From Paraburkholderia sp. Tr-20389 (GTDB lineage Bacteria; Pseudomonadota; Gammaproteobacteria; Burkholderiales; Burkholderiaceae): a stretch of DNA of 64,000 nt. A model generated the notes under the pieces. That model was not told the origin of the DNA. It did no database searches and worked only from the letters and a program-made list of their open reading frames with translations. Location: the NCBI RefSeq assembly GCF_017104565.1, contig NZ_JAAGPD010000029.1, positions 1 to 64,000 of the forward strand. Direction: 5' to 3'. This document shows, piece after piece, positions 15,789 to 23,858 of the stretch (the first letter of the stretch is position 1; every line of letters begins with the position of its first letter). Made by a program: the position numbers and the translations under genes.

Positions 15789-15804
15789 TACCCACCTGGT
15801 GGTA
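15789..15804. promoter_or_regulatory. NarL-type heptamer pair
   Basis: TACCCAC-CT-GGTGGTA is a 7-2-7 inverted pair nearly identical to the site at 13196-13211. Its centre is about 143 bases upstream of the 142-residue unknown gene and 52 bases from the weaker copy. Confidence 0.45.
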
Positions 15805-16287
15805 TCTCCACGTAGGCGTTGCCAGATTCGCGGCCTGAACAGACACTGTGCTTCGACGCCGTTTCTCCGATCGATCGAGCCTGTATTTGCAGGCTCTTCC
15901 ACCAACGCGCCCATTTCAGATGAGACGATCCGATACGCGACGACTGAACGCCGATGTTCGCCAGGACCGTGATGCAACGGCAGCGCTGGCGCTGTACGAC
16001 CGCAGCATCCGGCACGGACACCGGCACATCGCTCTGCTCAGGTACATGGATGCGAGGGACCTCGCAGCCCCTCTCACGCAACATCATCATGAATATGCAC
16101 AGAAGGTCGCTTCGTCGCTGAGCGCGACGGACATAGAACGCCTTTGCGGCCAGGCCGTTGATCGCAGCAGACAACGGCAGCGCGCGGCCTCGAAGAAAAA
16201 TGCCGATGAAGTGTGCGTGAATTCCGTTGAAACTGCCGCGCTATCACAGGGGAGTGCCGGCGGACTCATCTGAAGCCAAGGGTCATC

Positions 16288-16384
16288 GTCATCAACCGTT
16301 GGAGATGGGCTGTCTCCGCAACGGTCGGTCAGGGTGGCGATGTTTGTGGGCCTCGACTTGTTCAGGAAGTCGAGGCTTTTTTTT
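16288..16384 (+). ncRNA. Candidate small RNA ending in a strong terminator
   Basis: No rightward gene explains the strong rightward terminator at 16351-16384. The preceding 60 bases fold into a second hairpin: CCGTTG pairs with CAACGG and extends through GAGA/TCTC after a small bulge. Two adjacent hairpins ending in a U-tract are the usual form of a trans-acting small RNA of about 100 nt. No clear promoter was found, so the 5' end is a guess. Confidence 0.35.
16351..16384 (+). terminator. Intrinsic terminator, rightward
   Basis: A 9-bp perfect stem (CCTCGACTT 16351-16359 with AAGTCGAGG 16367-16375) and a 7-base loop are followed by C and eight T. It points rightward, opposite to the amidohydrolase gene that ends at 16395, so it serves another transcript. 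Confidence 0.85.
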
Positions 16385-16394
16385 GATTTCACGA

Positions 16395-17549
16395 TCAGCC
16401 AGATACCTTCATGGTCGACCCCAGCCGATACACTTCGCTGACCGTCCCTCGAAACAATGCGTCGCGCTCTTCCACACTGGCCTGCGCGGTCAACCGCTTG
16501 AAAGCATTCCAGCCGTTGCTATAGGGATAAGAGCCCTTATCTACCGGAAAATTGCTTTCGAACATGCAGCGATTCGCGCCGAACGCTTCAATGCATGTGT
16601 GCATCCAGGGCCTCCATGCGTCCGCCAGCTGGATCGACGAAGGCGGCCGCTCACCCTTTTCGAAGTCGAATCCGTTGATACGCATTCCCAGTCCGCCAAC
16701 CTTCACATAGACATTGGGCAGCTGCGCCAATTCGCGCATGGACCGCGACCAGCTTTCGAACACCTCTTTGCGATGGTCCGCATAACTGGCGATCCGCACC
16801 ACGCCGCCACAGTGATTGATGATGACTGGCGTGTCGGGATAAGCCTTGGCGAGATCGAACAGTTCGGGAAGCTGCGGGAAGAAAAGCCACGCGTCGTACG
16901 ATAGTCCGAGCGGCCCGAGTTGCGCAACGCCGGCACGGTAGTCGGCATCGAGCAGCAACCCTTTGGGCACGGCCGAAAGCGGATTGACCAGCGTCTGATC
17001 CGCGTCCCAGGTCACGAGGTGCCGTACTCCACGAAACCTGCCTTCCGCGACCTGAAGATGCGCTTCGAGCACGTCGCGCACCGCTGCCCCGCGCCGGAGA
17101 TCCGCGTACCCCACGATGCCTCTGGCGACCTGCGGTTTGCCCGTCTGCGTCGGCGCTGTTGAAACAGCCACATACTCAGTCTCCCCGACCGGCCGCATTG
17201 CATCGGGTCCCGACTGCCGGTAATGAGTGAGCCCCTGCATGAACACCGACGCCGTGATGTTATGGCCGGACTGCGCATCGGCAAGGTACTCATCGAGCAG
17301 ATACGTCCAGCCCGGGCGATCGTAGAAATGATGATGCGCGTCGATGATCGGCAAGTCCGGTTCGAGCGCGGCTTCCGTCCCGGAGGCCAGCCACTCGGAG
17401 CGAACTGGCAGATAGTTGCTGCTCGGCTTCATGGTGCCCGTCTCTTCCTTGGAAAATGCCTGTGTGGTCACAATAGTGGGAATCGCGATCGAAGCAGCGG
17501 CGGCGCGAAGTAGCCGCCTGCGCATCGGCGAGCGCAATGTTGCGTTCAT
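16395..17549 (-). CDS. Tat-exported amidohydrolase family 2 (metal-dependent hydrolase/lactonase)
   Basis: The start at 17549 overlaps the MFS stop (ATGA). The 384-residue product begins with a twin-arginine signal (SPMRRRLLRAAAASIAIP), so it is probably folded before export to the periplasm. The mature part is an amidohydrolase_2 TIM barrel with the metal motif DAHHHFYD, further His in INHCGG, and the late FESNFPVDKGSY block typical of the group. Relatives hydrolyse lactones such as pyrone-dicarboxylate, or decarboxylate. Being last of the HMG-CoA lyase/CoA-transferase/MFS operon, it may open a lactone to the acid that the transporter imports. Confidence 0.85.
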   Translation of the reverse strand: MNATLRSPMRRRLLRAAAASIAIPTIVTTQAFSKEETGTMKPSSNYLPVRSEWLASGTEAALEPDLPIIDAHHHFYDRPGWTYLLDEYLADAQSGHNITASVFMQGLTHYRQSGPDAMRPVGETEYVAVSTAPTQTGKPQVARGIVGYADLRRGAAVRDVLEAHLQVAEGRFRGVRHLVTWDADQTLVNPLSAVPKGLLLDADYRAGVAQLGPLGLSYDAWLFFPQLPELFDLAKAYPDTPVIINHCGGVVRIASYADHRKEVFESWSRSMRELAQLPNVYVKVGGLGMRINGFDFEKGERPPSSIQLADAWRPWMHTCIEAFGANRCMFESNFPVDKGSYPYSNGWNAFKRLTAQASVEERDALFRGTVSEVYRLGSTMKVSG

Positions 17550-18850
17550 TGCGCCTCCCGATTGAATGCGAACAGGGAGAGCGTCAGCATCGTCGTGATC
17601 AGCAGAACGACAGCGAGACCGAACATGCCGGCAGTGAACGTGCCGAAGCTGTCCTTCAGATAACCCACGAGATAAGGTCCGGCAAAGCCGCCAAGGGCGC
17701 CGATGGAATTGATCAACGCGAGGCCGCCAGCCGCCGCCTGGCCAGACAGGAACCGTGCAGGCAGCGTATAGAAAATCGTCCGCCCCGCAATCGTGCCGAT
17801 CAATGCCAACGTGATGCCGACCATCGCGGGCAACAGTTGATCGAAGTGAGTCGACACACCGAGCGCAACCGCGCCGATGAGAAAGCCGGTAGCGAGGTTT
17901 GCGACGTGTCCGCCGCGCCGATCGACGCGCTTCGCCCACCACAGCAAGGCGATCGTCGCAAAGAAATACGGCACCGCCGAAATCCAGCCTGTTTGCGTCA
18001 CGCTCATGCCGTGCGCCTTGAGCATCTGCGGCAGCCAGATACCGATGCCGTACGATCCCATCGTGAAGCCGAACGAAATCATCGCGAGGATATACACGCG
18101 GACGTCCCGGAGTGCCGCGCGGAAATCCTTCTTTTTCTGGGCCGACGAACCTTCGCGGTCAAATGCGCTTTGCAGTGCCGCTCGCTCGTCGCGCGACAGC
18201 CACTGCGCGTCGGCGGGCTTGTCGGCGAGCAACTTCAACACCAGGTAGCCGAGCAGGCACGCGGGAAGTCCTTCGACAATGAACATCCATTTCCAGCCTG
18301 CCAGTCCGAGTACGCCATCCATGTGAAGCAGCCACGACGACAACGGCCCGCCGACCAGCGATGACAACGGCGTCGATACTGTGAACCACGCGAGCACGCG
18401 GGTTCGATAGCTGGAAGGAAACCAGACCGCAAGAAAGAAGATGACGCCGGGAAAAAAGCCCGCTTCGCCGATGCCGAGCAGCAGCCGGATCACGTAGAAG
18501 CTGGTCGGTCCGACCGCGAGCGCGGTCGCTGCCGCCATCAAACCCCACGTGATCATGATGCGGGCGAGCCAGCGCCGCGCGCCGAAGCGATACAGCGCGA
18601 GATTGCTCGGCACTTCGCAAATGCAGTAGCCGGCGAACATGATCCCCGCGCCCCAGCCGAACTGCGTTGCGGTCAGGCCGAGGTCGCGGTTCATCGTCAG
18701 CGCCGCGAAGCCGACACTGGTGCGGTCGAGATAGTTGAAGAAATAGGCCAGTGCGAGCAGCGGGATGAACCGCCATGCCGCTTTTCTGACTGCCTGCTGT
18801 TCGAGGCTGGCGGACGTCTCTGCCGTCATGCCCGAAGTAATGGATGTCAT
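17546..18850 (-). CDS. MFS transporter, anion:cation symporter type
   Basis: The 434-residue protein has twelve predicted membrane segments and the ACS-family signature RFIPLLALAYFFNYLDRTSVGFA in helix 1, with GIGEAGFFPGVIFFLAVWFPS in the helix 4-5 region. A GGAG site precedes the ATG at 18850; a longer frame upstream lacks membrane features. Family members carry organic anions such as tartrate, phthalate or galactarate. It lies between the CoA-transferase and the amidohydrolase and likely imports the acid degraded by this operon. Confidence 0.9.
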   Translation of the reverse strand: MTSITSGMTAETSASLEQQAVRKAAWRFIPLLALAYFFNYLDRTSVGFAALTMNRDLGLTATQFGWGAGIMFAGYCICEVPSNLALYRFGARRWLARIMITWGLMAAATALAVGPTSFYVIRLLLGIGEAGFFPGVIFFLAVWFPSSYRTRVLAWFTVSTPLSSLVGGPLSSWLLHMDGVLGLAGWKWMFIVEGLPACLLGYLVLKLLADKPADAQWLSRDERAALQSAFDREGSSAQKKKDFRAALRDVRVYILAMISFGFTMGSYGIGIWLPQMLKAHGMSVTQTGWISAVPYFFATIALLWWAKRVDRRGGHVANLATGFLIGAVALGVSTHFDQLLPAMVGITLALIGTIAGRTIFYTLPARFLSGQAAAGGLALINSIGALGGFAGPYLVGYLKDSFGTFTAGMFGLAVVLLITTMLTLSLFAFNREAQ

Positions 18851-18938
18851 TGTCGTCTCCAAACAATTCTCATGCGGCCCGGCCGCGAATACGGCTGCGG
18901 CCGCGGCTGCGCAACGTTCTGTGGGAAGCGCGGCGGCG

Positions 18939-20213
18939 TCAGGCGCTGGCAAGCTCGTTGGCGGAAGGACTCGACTGATCGGCCGAGTCCAACTGCTGGC
19001 AGCGGACGACACCGGCGTTCACCAGCTGCATCAGTTCGTCGTCGGCGTAGCCGAGCCCGGACAGCAACGCGCGCGTATCCTGGCCAAGTGCGGGCGGCGC
19101 GGCGCGCAGACGCAGCCGCTCGCCGTCCATCGTCAGCGGCAGCAGCGCCGTGCGCGTCGACACCGCCTCACCTGCGCCGCTCGCATCGGGCGGCAACGTC
19201 ACATCGGCGAGTCCGCCTGTCGCCAGCAGATGCGGATCGTCGAACAGGTCCTGGGGTCGGGTAATCGGCGCGTAGGGCAAGCCGATGTGCTCGAAGATCG
19301 CGCTGATTTCCGCCGCCGTGAACGCTTCCATATGCGAGCGGAGTATTGGCAGCAGCCAGTCGCGGGCCTGCACGCGCTGATTGTTGGTCGCGATCCGCTC
19401 GTCGCATTTCAATCCGGACAAACCGAATGCATCGCAAAACAACGCCCATTGCGTGTCCGATACGACGGCCAGAAAGATCTGCTCGCCGTTCTTCACCGAG
19501 AACACGTCGTAGACCGCCCACGCGGAAATGCGGCTGGGCATCGGCGCGGCGGGCTTGCCCGTCACGGCGTACTGCATCATGTGCTGCGCGACGAGGAACA
19601 CGTTGTTTTCGAACAGCGCGCTCTGCACCTCCTGACCCTTGCCGGTGCGCTCGCGCTGCGCGAGTGCCGCCATCGCGCCGATGGCGCCGAACATGCCGCC
19701 CATGATGTCGTTGACGCTGGCGCCCGCACGCAGCGGCCGCCCTTCGGGGCCCGTCATATAGGCGAGGCCGCCCATCATCTGCACCACTTCATCGAGTGCC
19801 GTCCGATGGTCGTATGGGCCGGGCAGAAATCCCTTGTGGGAGACATAGACAAGACGCGGATTGACCTTCGACAGCGACGCATAGCCAAGACCGAGCTTGT
19901 CCATCGTGCCGCTCTTGAAGTTCTCGCTAAAGACGTCGGCGCCCGCGATGAGTTTGTGCACCACTTCGAGTCCACGCGGGTCCTTGACGTCGACCGCGAT
20001 GCTCTTCTTGTTGCGATTGAAGGTGCCGAAGAACCCGGCCCCCGAGCCTCGCAGCGCACGCGTGCTGTCGCCCGCAATCGGCTCCACCTTGATGACTTCC
20101 GCGCCGAGGTCCGCGAGCACCATGCCGCACGTCGGTCCCATCACCATGTGCGTCATCTCGATCACGCGCACGCCGCTGTACGGCAACGATTGATTCGACG
20201 GCATCTCGCTCAT
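18939..20213 (-). CDS. Class III CoA-transferase (CaiB/BaiF family)
   Basis: This 424-residue protein carries the class III hallmarks: RVIEMTHMVMGPTCGMVLADLGAEVIKVE at the N-terminus, GFFGTFNRNKKSIAVD, ADVFSENFKSGTMDKLGLGY, and the segment holding the catalytic Asp, RAGASVNDIMGG. These enzymes move CoA between carboxylic acids through aspartyl-CoA anhydride chemistry. It overlaps the HMG-CoA lyase gene by four bases. The pairing suggests that it activates a 3-hydroxy-3-methyl dicarboxylate, which the lyase then cleaves. The substrate is not proven. Confidence 0.92.
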   Translation of the reverse strand: MSEMPSNQSLPYSGVRVIEMTHMVMGPTCGMVLADLGAEVIKVEPIAGDSTRALRGSGAGFFGTFNRNKKSIAVDVKDPRGLEVVHKLIAGADVFSENFKSGTMDKLGLGYASLSKVNPRLVYVSHKGFLPGPYDHRTALDEVVQMMGGLAYMTGPEGRPLRAGASVNDIMGGMFGAIGAMAALAQRERTGKGQEVQSALFENNVFLVAQHMMQYAVTGKPAAPMPSRISAWAVYDVFSVKNGEQIFLAVVSDTQWALFCDAFGLSGLKCDERIATNNQRVQARDWLLPILRSHMEAFTAAEISAIFEHIGLPYAPITRPQDLFDDPHLLATGGLADVTLPPDASGAGEAVSTRTALLPLTMDGERLRLRAAPPALGQDTRALLSGLGYADDELMQLVNAGVVRCQQLDSADQSSPSANELASA

Positions 20214-21196
20214 TGCGCCACCCCCAGCAAACAGCCTTCCGGTTGCGGAGCGCTCGGCGCGCGTCCGTCGGCGTAACGGAATCCTTTTGGCAGCCCCGCG
20301 TCCTGCACGTGCCCGTACAGCGCTTCAGACGGCAAGGCTTCCGCGAGAATCGAGCGGGCGGCGACGAGCGCGTCGATATCGATGCCCGTGTCGTAGCCCA
20401 TCGCTTCGAGCAGGAACGCCAGATCTTCAGTGACGATGTTGCCGGTCGCGCCCGGCGCATAAGGGCAGCCGCCGAGACCGGCCTGGCTTGCGTCGATCGT
20501 CGCGACACCGGCTTCGAGCGCGGCGACGACATTCGCCAGTCCCTGACCACGCGTGTTGTGGAAATGCGCGCCGCCCGCCTTGCTGCCCAGTTCCGTCTGC
20601 AGACGGCGGAAGAGGCGCCGGACCTGTGCCGGGTTCGCATAACCGCTGGTGTCGGACAGACCCACTTCGTCGACGCCGCATTCGGCCATCGCCAGACACA
20701 TGCGCATGGTCTGGTCATCGCTGACCGTGCCCGCGATCGTGCAACCGAACGCAACGGAGACGCCGGCCTCGATCTGCACGCCCGGAAACTGCGCATTTCG
20801 CAACGCAACGATCGCGCGTACTTCTTCGATCATCTGTTCGGTCGTCTTGCGGATATTCGCCATCGAGTGCTCGTTCGTGACCGAAACGGGCAACGTGAGT
20901 TTGTGAACGCCGGCTTCGAAGGCGCTCTGCGATCCGCGCAGGTTCGGTGCGAGAACGGCGACGTGCAGGCCCGGAATGGTCAGCGCATGAGCGACGACCT
21001 CCCGAATGTCGGCCATTTGCGGCAACAACCGCGCGGGCACGAACGACCCGACTTCGATCTCTTTCAAACCCGCGGCGGCCAGCGCGGAAATCCAGCGCAG
21101 TTTGGCCGCTGTGGGCATGACGCTCTTGATGCTTTGCAGGCCATCGCGCGGGCCGACTTCGCTGACGAGCACCACGGGGCGAGACAGATTGTCCAA
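20210..21196 (-). CDS. Hydroxymethylglutaryl-CoA lyase family protein
   Basis: The 328-residue TIM-barrel lyase has SEVGPRDGLQ with the catalytic Arg/Asp, metal-binding His in AHFHNTRGQG, and the active-site Cys loop QAGLGGCPYAPGATGN. HMG-CoA lyase splits 3-hydroxy-3-methylglutaryl-CoA to acetyl-CoA and acetoacetate; relatives act on citramalyl-CoA or similar C5-C6 acyl-CoAs. The start is TTG at 21196-21194, supported by a near-perfect AAGGAGGT five bases upstream. It is first of the leftward operon, and two operator copies lie 19-55 bases ahead of its start. Confidence 0.92.
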   Translation of the reverse strand: MDNLSRPVVLVSEVGPRDGLQSIKSVMPTAAKLRWISALAAAGLKEIEVGSFVPARLLPQMADIREVVAHALTIPGLHVAVLAPNLRGSQSAFEAGVHKLTLPVSVTNEHSMANIRKTTEQMIEEVRAIVALRNAQFPGVQIEAGVSVAFGCTIAGTVSDDQTMRMCLAMAECGVDEVGLSDTSGYANPAQVRRLFRRLQTELGSKAGGAHFHNTRGQGLANVVAALEAGVATIDASQAGLGGCPYAPGATGNIVTEDLAFLLEAMGYDTGIDIDALVAARSILAEALPSEALYGHVQDAGLPKGFRYADGRAPSAPQPEGCLLGVAQ

Positions 21197-21214
21197 GATA
21201 ACCTCCTTCGATTC

Positions 21215-21251
21215 GTTCTATCTGAAAGAATGATGTTCCGTTAGATAGAAC
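21215..21251. promoter_or_regulatory. Two tandem IclR-type operators ahead of the HMG-CoA lyase operon
   Basis: Two 17-bp pseudo-palindromes of the form GTTCY-N7-AGAAY lie at 21215-21231 and 21235-21251, with centres exactly 20 bases (about two helical turns) apart. Together they also form a 9-bp perfect inverted repeat, GTTCTATCT with AGATAGAAC. They are just upstream of the TTG start of the lyase gene, in the divergent region shared with the IclR gene. Confidence 0.6.
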
Positions 21252-21319
21252 TATAGGATCGAAATTCGGCCAATTTAAGGTGGGTAAACCCGTAATCTGG
21301 GCGATTTCCTGTGCCTTGC

Positions 21320-21336
21320 GTTCTGCCTAATAGAAC
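21320..21336. promoter_or_regulatory. Third IclR-type operator copy
   Basis: GTTCT-GCCTAAT-AGAAC is a 17-bp site with perfect 5-bp arms and the same spacing as the two copies at 21215-21251. It lies about 70 bases upstream of the iclR-type gene start, a suitable place for autoregulation. Confidence 0.55.
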
Positions 21337-21399
21337 GATAGAGTCGCTTGCATCTGCATCGGATGGGAAAAAGACGTGGTCAGGGAAACGCAGGAATCG

Positions 21400-22182
21400 A
21401 TGTCACCGGAGTCGACGACAGCGAGCGACGGCTCCAGCGGTGTGGCCGTGCTCGATCGCGCATTCGCGATCCTGAGTGCATTTGGTCCGAACGACGACCG
21501 GCTCTCGCTTGCCGAGTTGTCGCGCCGGACCGATCTCTACAAGAGCACGGTGTTGCGTCTGCTGATCGCACTGGAGCATGGCGGATTCATTCGCAGGCTC
21601 AACGACGGGCAATATGCAATCGGGCCGGAACCGTTGCGACTGGCGGCGTTGTACCAACGGTCATTCCAGGTCGGACCGGTTATCGAACCGATCCTTCAGC
21701 AGTTGAGCCGGGACCTCGGGGAGACCGCGTCGCTGTACGTGAGGCAGGGAAGCCAGCGACTGGTGCTGTTCCGCGTCGAGCCGGCGCGCGCCGTGCGTGT
21801 GTCGATCCGCGTAGGCGAAGAATTTCCCATCGACCGCGGCGCCTCCGGCAAAGTCCTGCTGGCGTTCACGGATAAGGACGATCCGCGCTGGAATGCAATT
21901 CGCGAACAGTTGTGGGCCGTCTCGCATGGCGAACGCGATCCGGAAACGGCCTCCGTGTCGGTGCCGGTTTTCGGTGCGACGGGCGAACTGATTGGTGCGC
22001 TGGCGTTGTCCGGACCGAAAGCCCGCTTCGATATGGCGTCGACGATCACCGCTGCACTGACGGCCCTTCTCGAAGCAGCAAGACGCGCGACCGTCGCGTT
22101 GGGAGGCGCGAGCAACCGGTTCGATATCGCCATTCGAGCATCGACAGAGAAGGGGTTTCCAGGTATCGAGGACCTGGCGTAA
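21400..22182 (+). CDS. IclR-family transcriptional regulator
   Basis: From ATG 21400, preceded by CAGGA, the protein has 260 residues. A winged helix-turn-helix is at about 15-75 (LSLAELSRRTDLYKSTVLRLLIALEHGGFIRR). An effector-binding IclR domain follows (GETASLYVRQGSQRLVLFRVE, FPIDRGASGKVLLAF, GELIGALALSGPKARF). A GTG at 21376 is an alternative start. It is divergent from the HMG-CoA lyase operon, and three matching operator copies lie between them, so it most likely controls that operon and itself in response to the pathway acid. Confidence 0.92.
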   Translation: MSPESTTASDGSSGVAVLDRAFAILSAFGPNDDRLSLAELSRRTDLYKSTVLRLLIALEHGGFIRRLNDGQYAIGPEPLRLAALYQRSFQVGPVIEPILQQLSRDLGETASLYVRQGSQRLVLFRVEPARAVRVSIRVGEEFPIDRGASGKVLLAFTDKDDPRWNAIREQLWAVSHGERDPETASVSVPVFGATGELIGALALSGPKARFDMASTITAALTALLEAARRATVALGGASNRFDIAIRASTEKGFPGIEDLA

Positions 22183-22355
22183 CGGCACTTGCCGCCAAAT
22201 ACACAGCGAACGCTCGTATTGGCTAGCCATTGCCGTCGTTTGCATATCGGGTTCAGCAGGATGACTACACAACTGTTTGCGATCGAGAATGACAGGTCTA
22301 TCTGGAACTGGACGCACGATCTCGCCCCTTAGCGGCCGCTAGACCAAGCGCCGTC

Positions 22356-22601
22356 TCAACGACTGCTTCCAAAAAGTGCAACGGCCATCTGCTCTTTCGC
22401 GCCGCTGGCGGTGACGCTTCCGGTGCACGATTTTGCTCCCACCATTCGCGGCATTTTGTTCGGCTCGTTCACGACGCCCATCGACTCACGCCCGCCGGCG
22501 AGATGCGCAAACACCGAAATGGTTTGACCAGCAAGGAAGTGTCGGAGTAAAACGCTCAGACCCGCATCGCCACGTCCGCAGCGTTCGCTCGCGCGTGGCA
22601 T
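22356..22601 (-). CDS. Possible small protein (81 aa), uncertain
   Basis: A leftward frame from ATG 22601 ends in a natural-looking stretch (MGVVNEPNKMPRMVGAKSC..., ending VALFGSSR). No ribosome-binding site is clear, and the start falls in the 23-bp repeat array, so the real start, if any, may be one of the internal Met codons. No family is recognised. It could also be the remnant of a longer gene. The rest of the 518-base gap between the IclR and PI-PLC genes shows nothing else besides the repeats. Confidence 0.2.
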   Translation of the reverse strand: MPRASERCGRGDAGLSVLLRHFLAGQTISVFAHLAGGRESMGVVNEPNKMPRMVGAKSCTGSVTASGAKEQMAVALFGSSR

Positions 22602-22673
22602 GCGCGTTCGGATAACCGTGGAATGCACGTTCGCTTGCGCAGCGAATGAGCGTTCGGTTTGCGTGGAAAACGC
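22582..22673. repeat. Four tandem 23-bp direct repeats (iteron-like)
   Basis: The hexamer CGTTCG occurs at 22582, 22605, 22628 and 22651, exactly 23 bases apart each time. Units share CGTTCG at the start and a GAATG/GCATG-like end, with a more variable middle. The last unit ends 27 bases before the PI-PLC-like gene start. Possible roles are a multi-site operator or a decayed tandem repeat. Confidence 0.6.
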
Positions 22674-22700
22674 ACACTCTCTCTCGGAGGTACGACGGCC

Positions 22701-23858
22701 ATGATCACTTACTACAAGTTGGGTGGCGGCAAGCGGCTCTGCGACATCGTCTTCGCCGGCAGCCACGACGCGGGTATCACGAGCGGCGACGCCAACGTCC
22801 AGACCCAGGACCTCGAAATCTTCGAGCAGGCCCAGGCGGGCGTGCGCCTGTTCGACCTGCGGATCGCGGCAACCAAGAGTTCGACTCTGTCCGCCTCGCC
22901 GGTGTTGCTGAAGGCCTTCCATGCCGACCCGAAGCTGATGCACCAGAAGGATAAGAAGGACAAGACTGTCTTCGACCTGGGCGGCAGGAAGGCTGACGTC
23001 ACCACCACCAAGCTGCCGCTGGACGGCGGGTTCGGCATGCGGCTCGTGGACATGCTGAAACAGGCTAAGGAGTTCGTCAAATACAACGGCAGCGAATTCC
23101 TGCTCCTGAAGTTCGACAAGTGCACGAACTGGACCATCATCGCGGAGATCTGCGTGCGGGAGCTTGGCAGCGCGCTCTACACGGGCACGGGCAGCCTCAA
23201 CGAAAAGACGCTCGACCAGCTGAAGAAGCACGTCGTCGTGCTCTTCACCCCGACGGGCATCGACGAAGTCAGCGGCCAGGGCTACCTGTCGTCGACCGGG
23301 ATCTGGGGTTGCAAGCGCCTCGAGGACGGCACCGGGTACAACAGCGGCTATAACGGCCTGCAGTTCGTCGGCAAGGGCGGCACGAATGCGTTCAACGGCG
23401 ACAGCGACCTGGGCAAGATCGCGTCGAACATCGAGAAGCAGACTGGGCTGATGCAGATCGGCGCCCTCAACTCCGACCCCGAGGTGATGGGGATGATGTA
23501 CTGGACGACCACCGGCCTGAAGCGGAGCATCCGGGAGCGCAACTCGACCATGTGGGGGCCGGACAACCGTCCGACCGCGCTCACCGAACTGTGGATGGCC
23601 GGCTTCGGCGAGGCGATCGAATCGCGGCTGCCGACCTACGTCGCGTCGACCGACTACGCGAACGGTATCGCGCTGAAGGTCTTCATGCCCAACATCGTCA
23701 TGATCGATTTCGCCGACATCGACAAGGGCAAGTTCATCTTCGAATTGAACATGAAGGCGAGCACTGAACTCACTCAGACCGCACGCAAGATCGAGCAGGC
23801 CCGCAAACTGGCGCTGGGCCAGGGCGGCCGACGCCAGCAGCGGCCCGGTCTGTTCTGA
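22701..23858 (+). CDS. PI-PLC X-domain-like phosphodiesterase
   Basis: The chosen ATG at 22701 follows TCGGAGG. The 385-residue protein opens with the PI-PLC X-domain signature: general acid/base His22 in FAGSHDAGIT, Arg49/Arg54 in GVRLFDLRI, and a second His (H74 in KAFHADP) at a reasonable spacing for the catalytic pair. The late PNIVMIDFAD motif also fits. Members cleave phosphatidylinositol or related phosphodiesters. No signal peptide is visible, so it may be cytoplasmic or exported by another route. The tail is strongly basic. Codon thirds are almost wholly G/C, more extreme than in the neighbouring genes. It appears monocistronic. Confidence 0.75.
   Translation: MITYYKLGGGKRLCDIVFAGSHDAGITSGDANVQTQDLEIFEQAQAGVRLFDLRIAATKSSTLSASPVLLKAFHADPKLMHQKDKKDKTVFDLGGRKADVTTTKLPLDGGFGMRLVDMLKQAKEFVKYNGSEFLLLKFDKCTNWTIIAEICVRELGSALYTGTGSLNEKTLDQLKKHVVVLFTPTGIDEVSGQGYLSSTGIWGCKRLEDGTGYNSGYNGLQFVGKGGTNAFNGDSDLGKIASNIEKQTGLMQIGALNSDPEVMGMMYWTTTGLKRSIRERNSTMWGPDNRPTALTELWMAGFGEAIESRLPTYVASTDYANGIALKVFMPNIVMIDFADIDKGKFIFELNMKASTELTQTARKIEQARKLALGQGGRRQQRPGLF

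Larger units (their letters stand above)
15654..16287. other. Long intergenic region with regulatory motifs, no convincing gene
   Basis: About 630 bases carry no open frame with convincing composition and ribosome-binding site. A rightward 141-codon frame at 15848-16273 is rich in Arg/His/Gln and looks like chance. The left part holds two heptamer pairs (listed separately); the right part leads into a candidate small RNA. Confidence 0.5.

Noticed and set aside
15848-16273. Rightward 141-codon frame that could explain the terminator at 16351
   Set aside because: Arg/Gln/His-rich composition, no ribosome-binding site and no recognisable domain; a small RNA fits the terminator better, though this is not certain.
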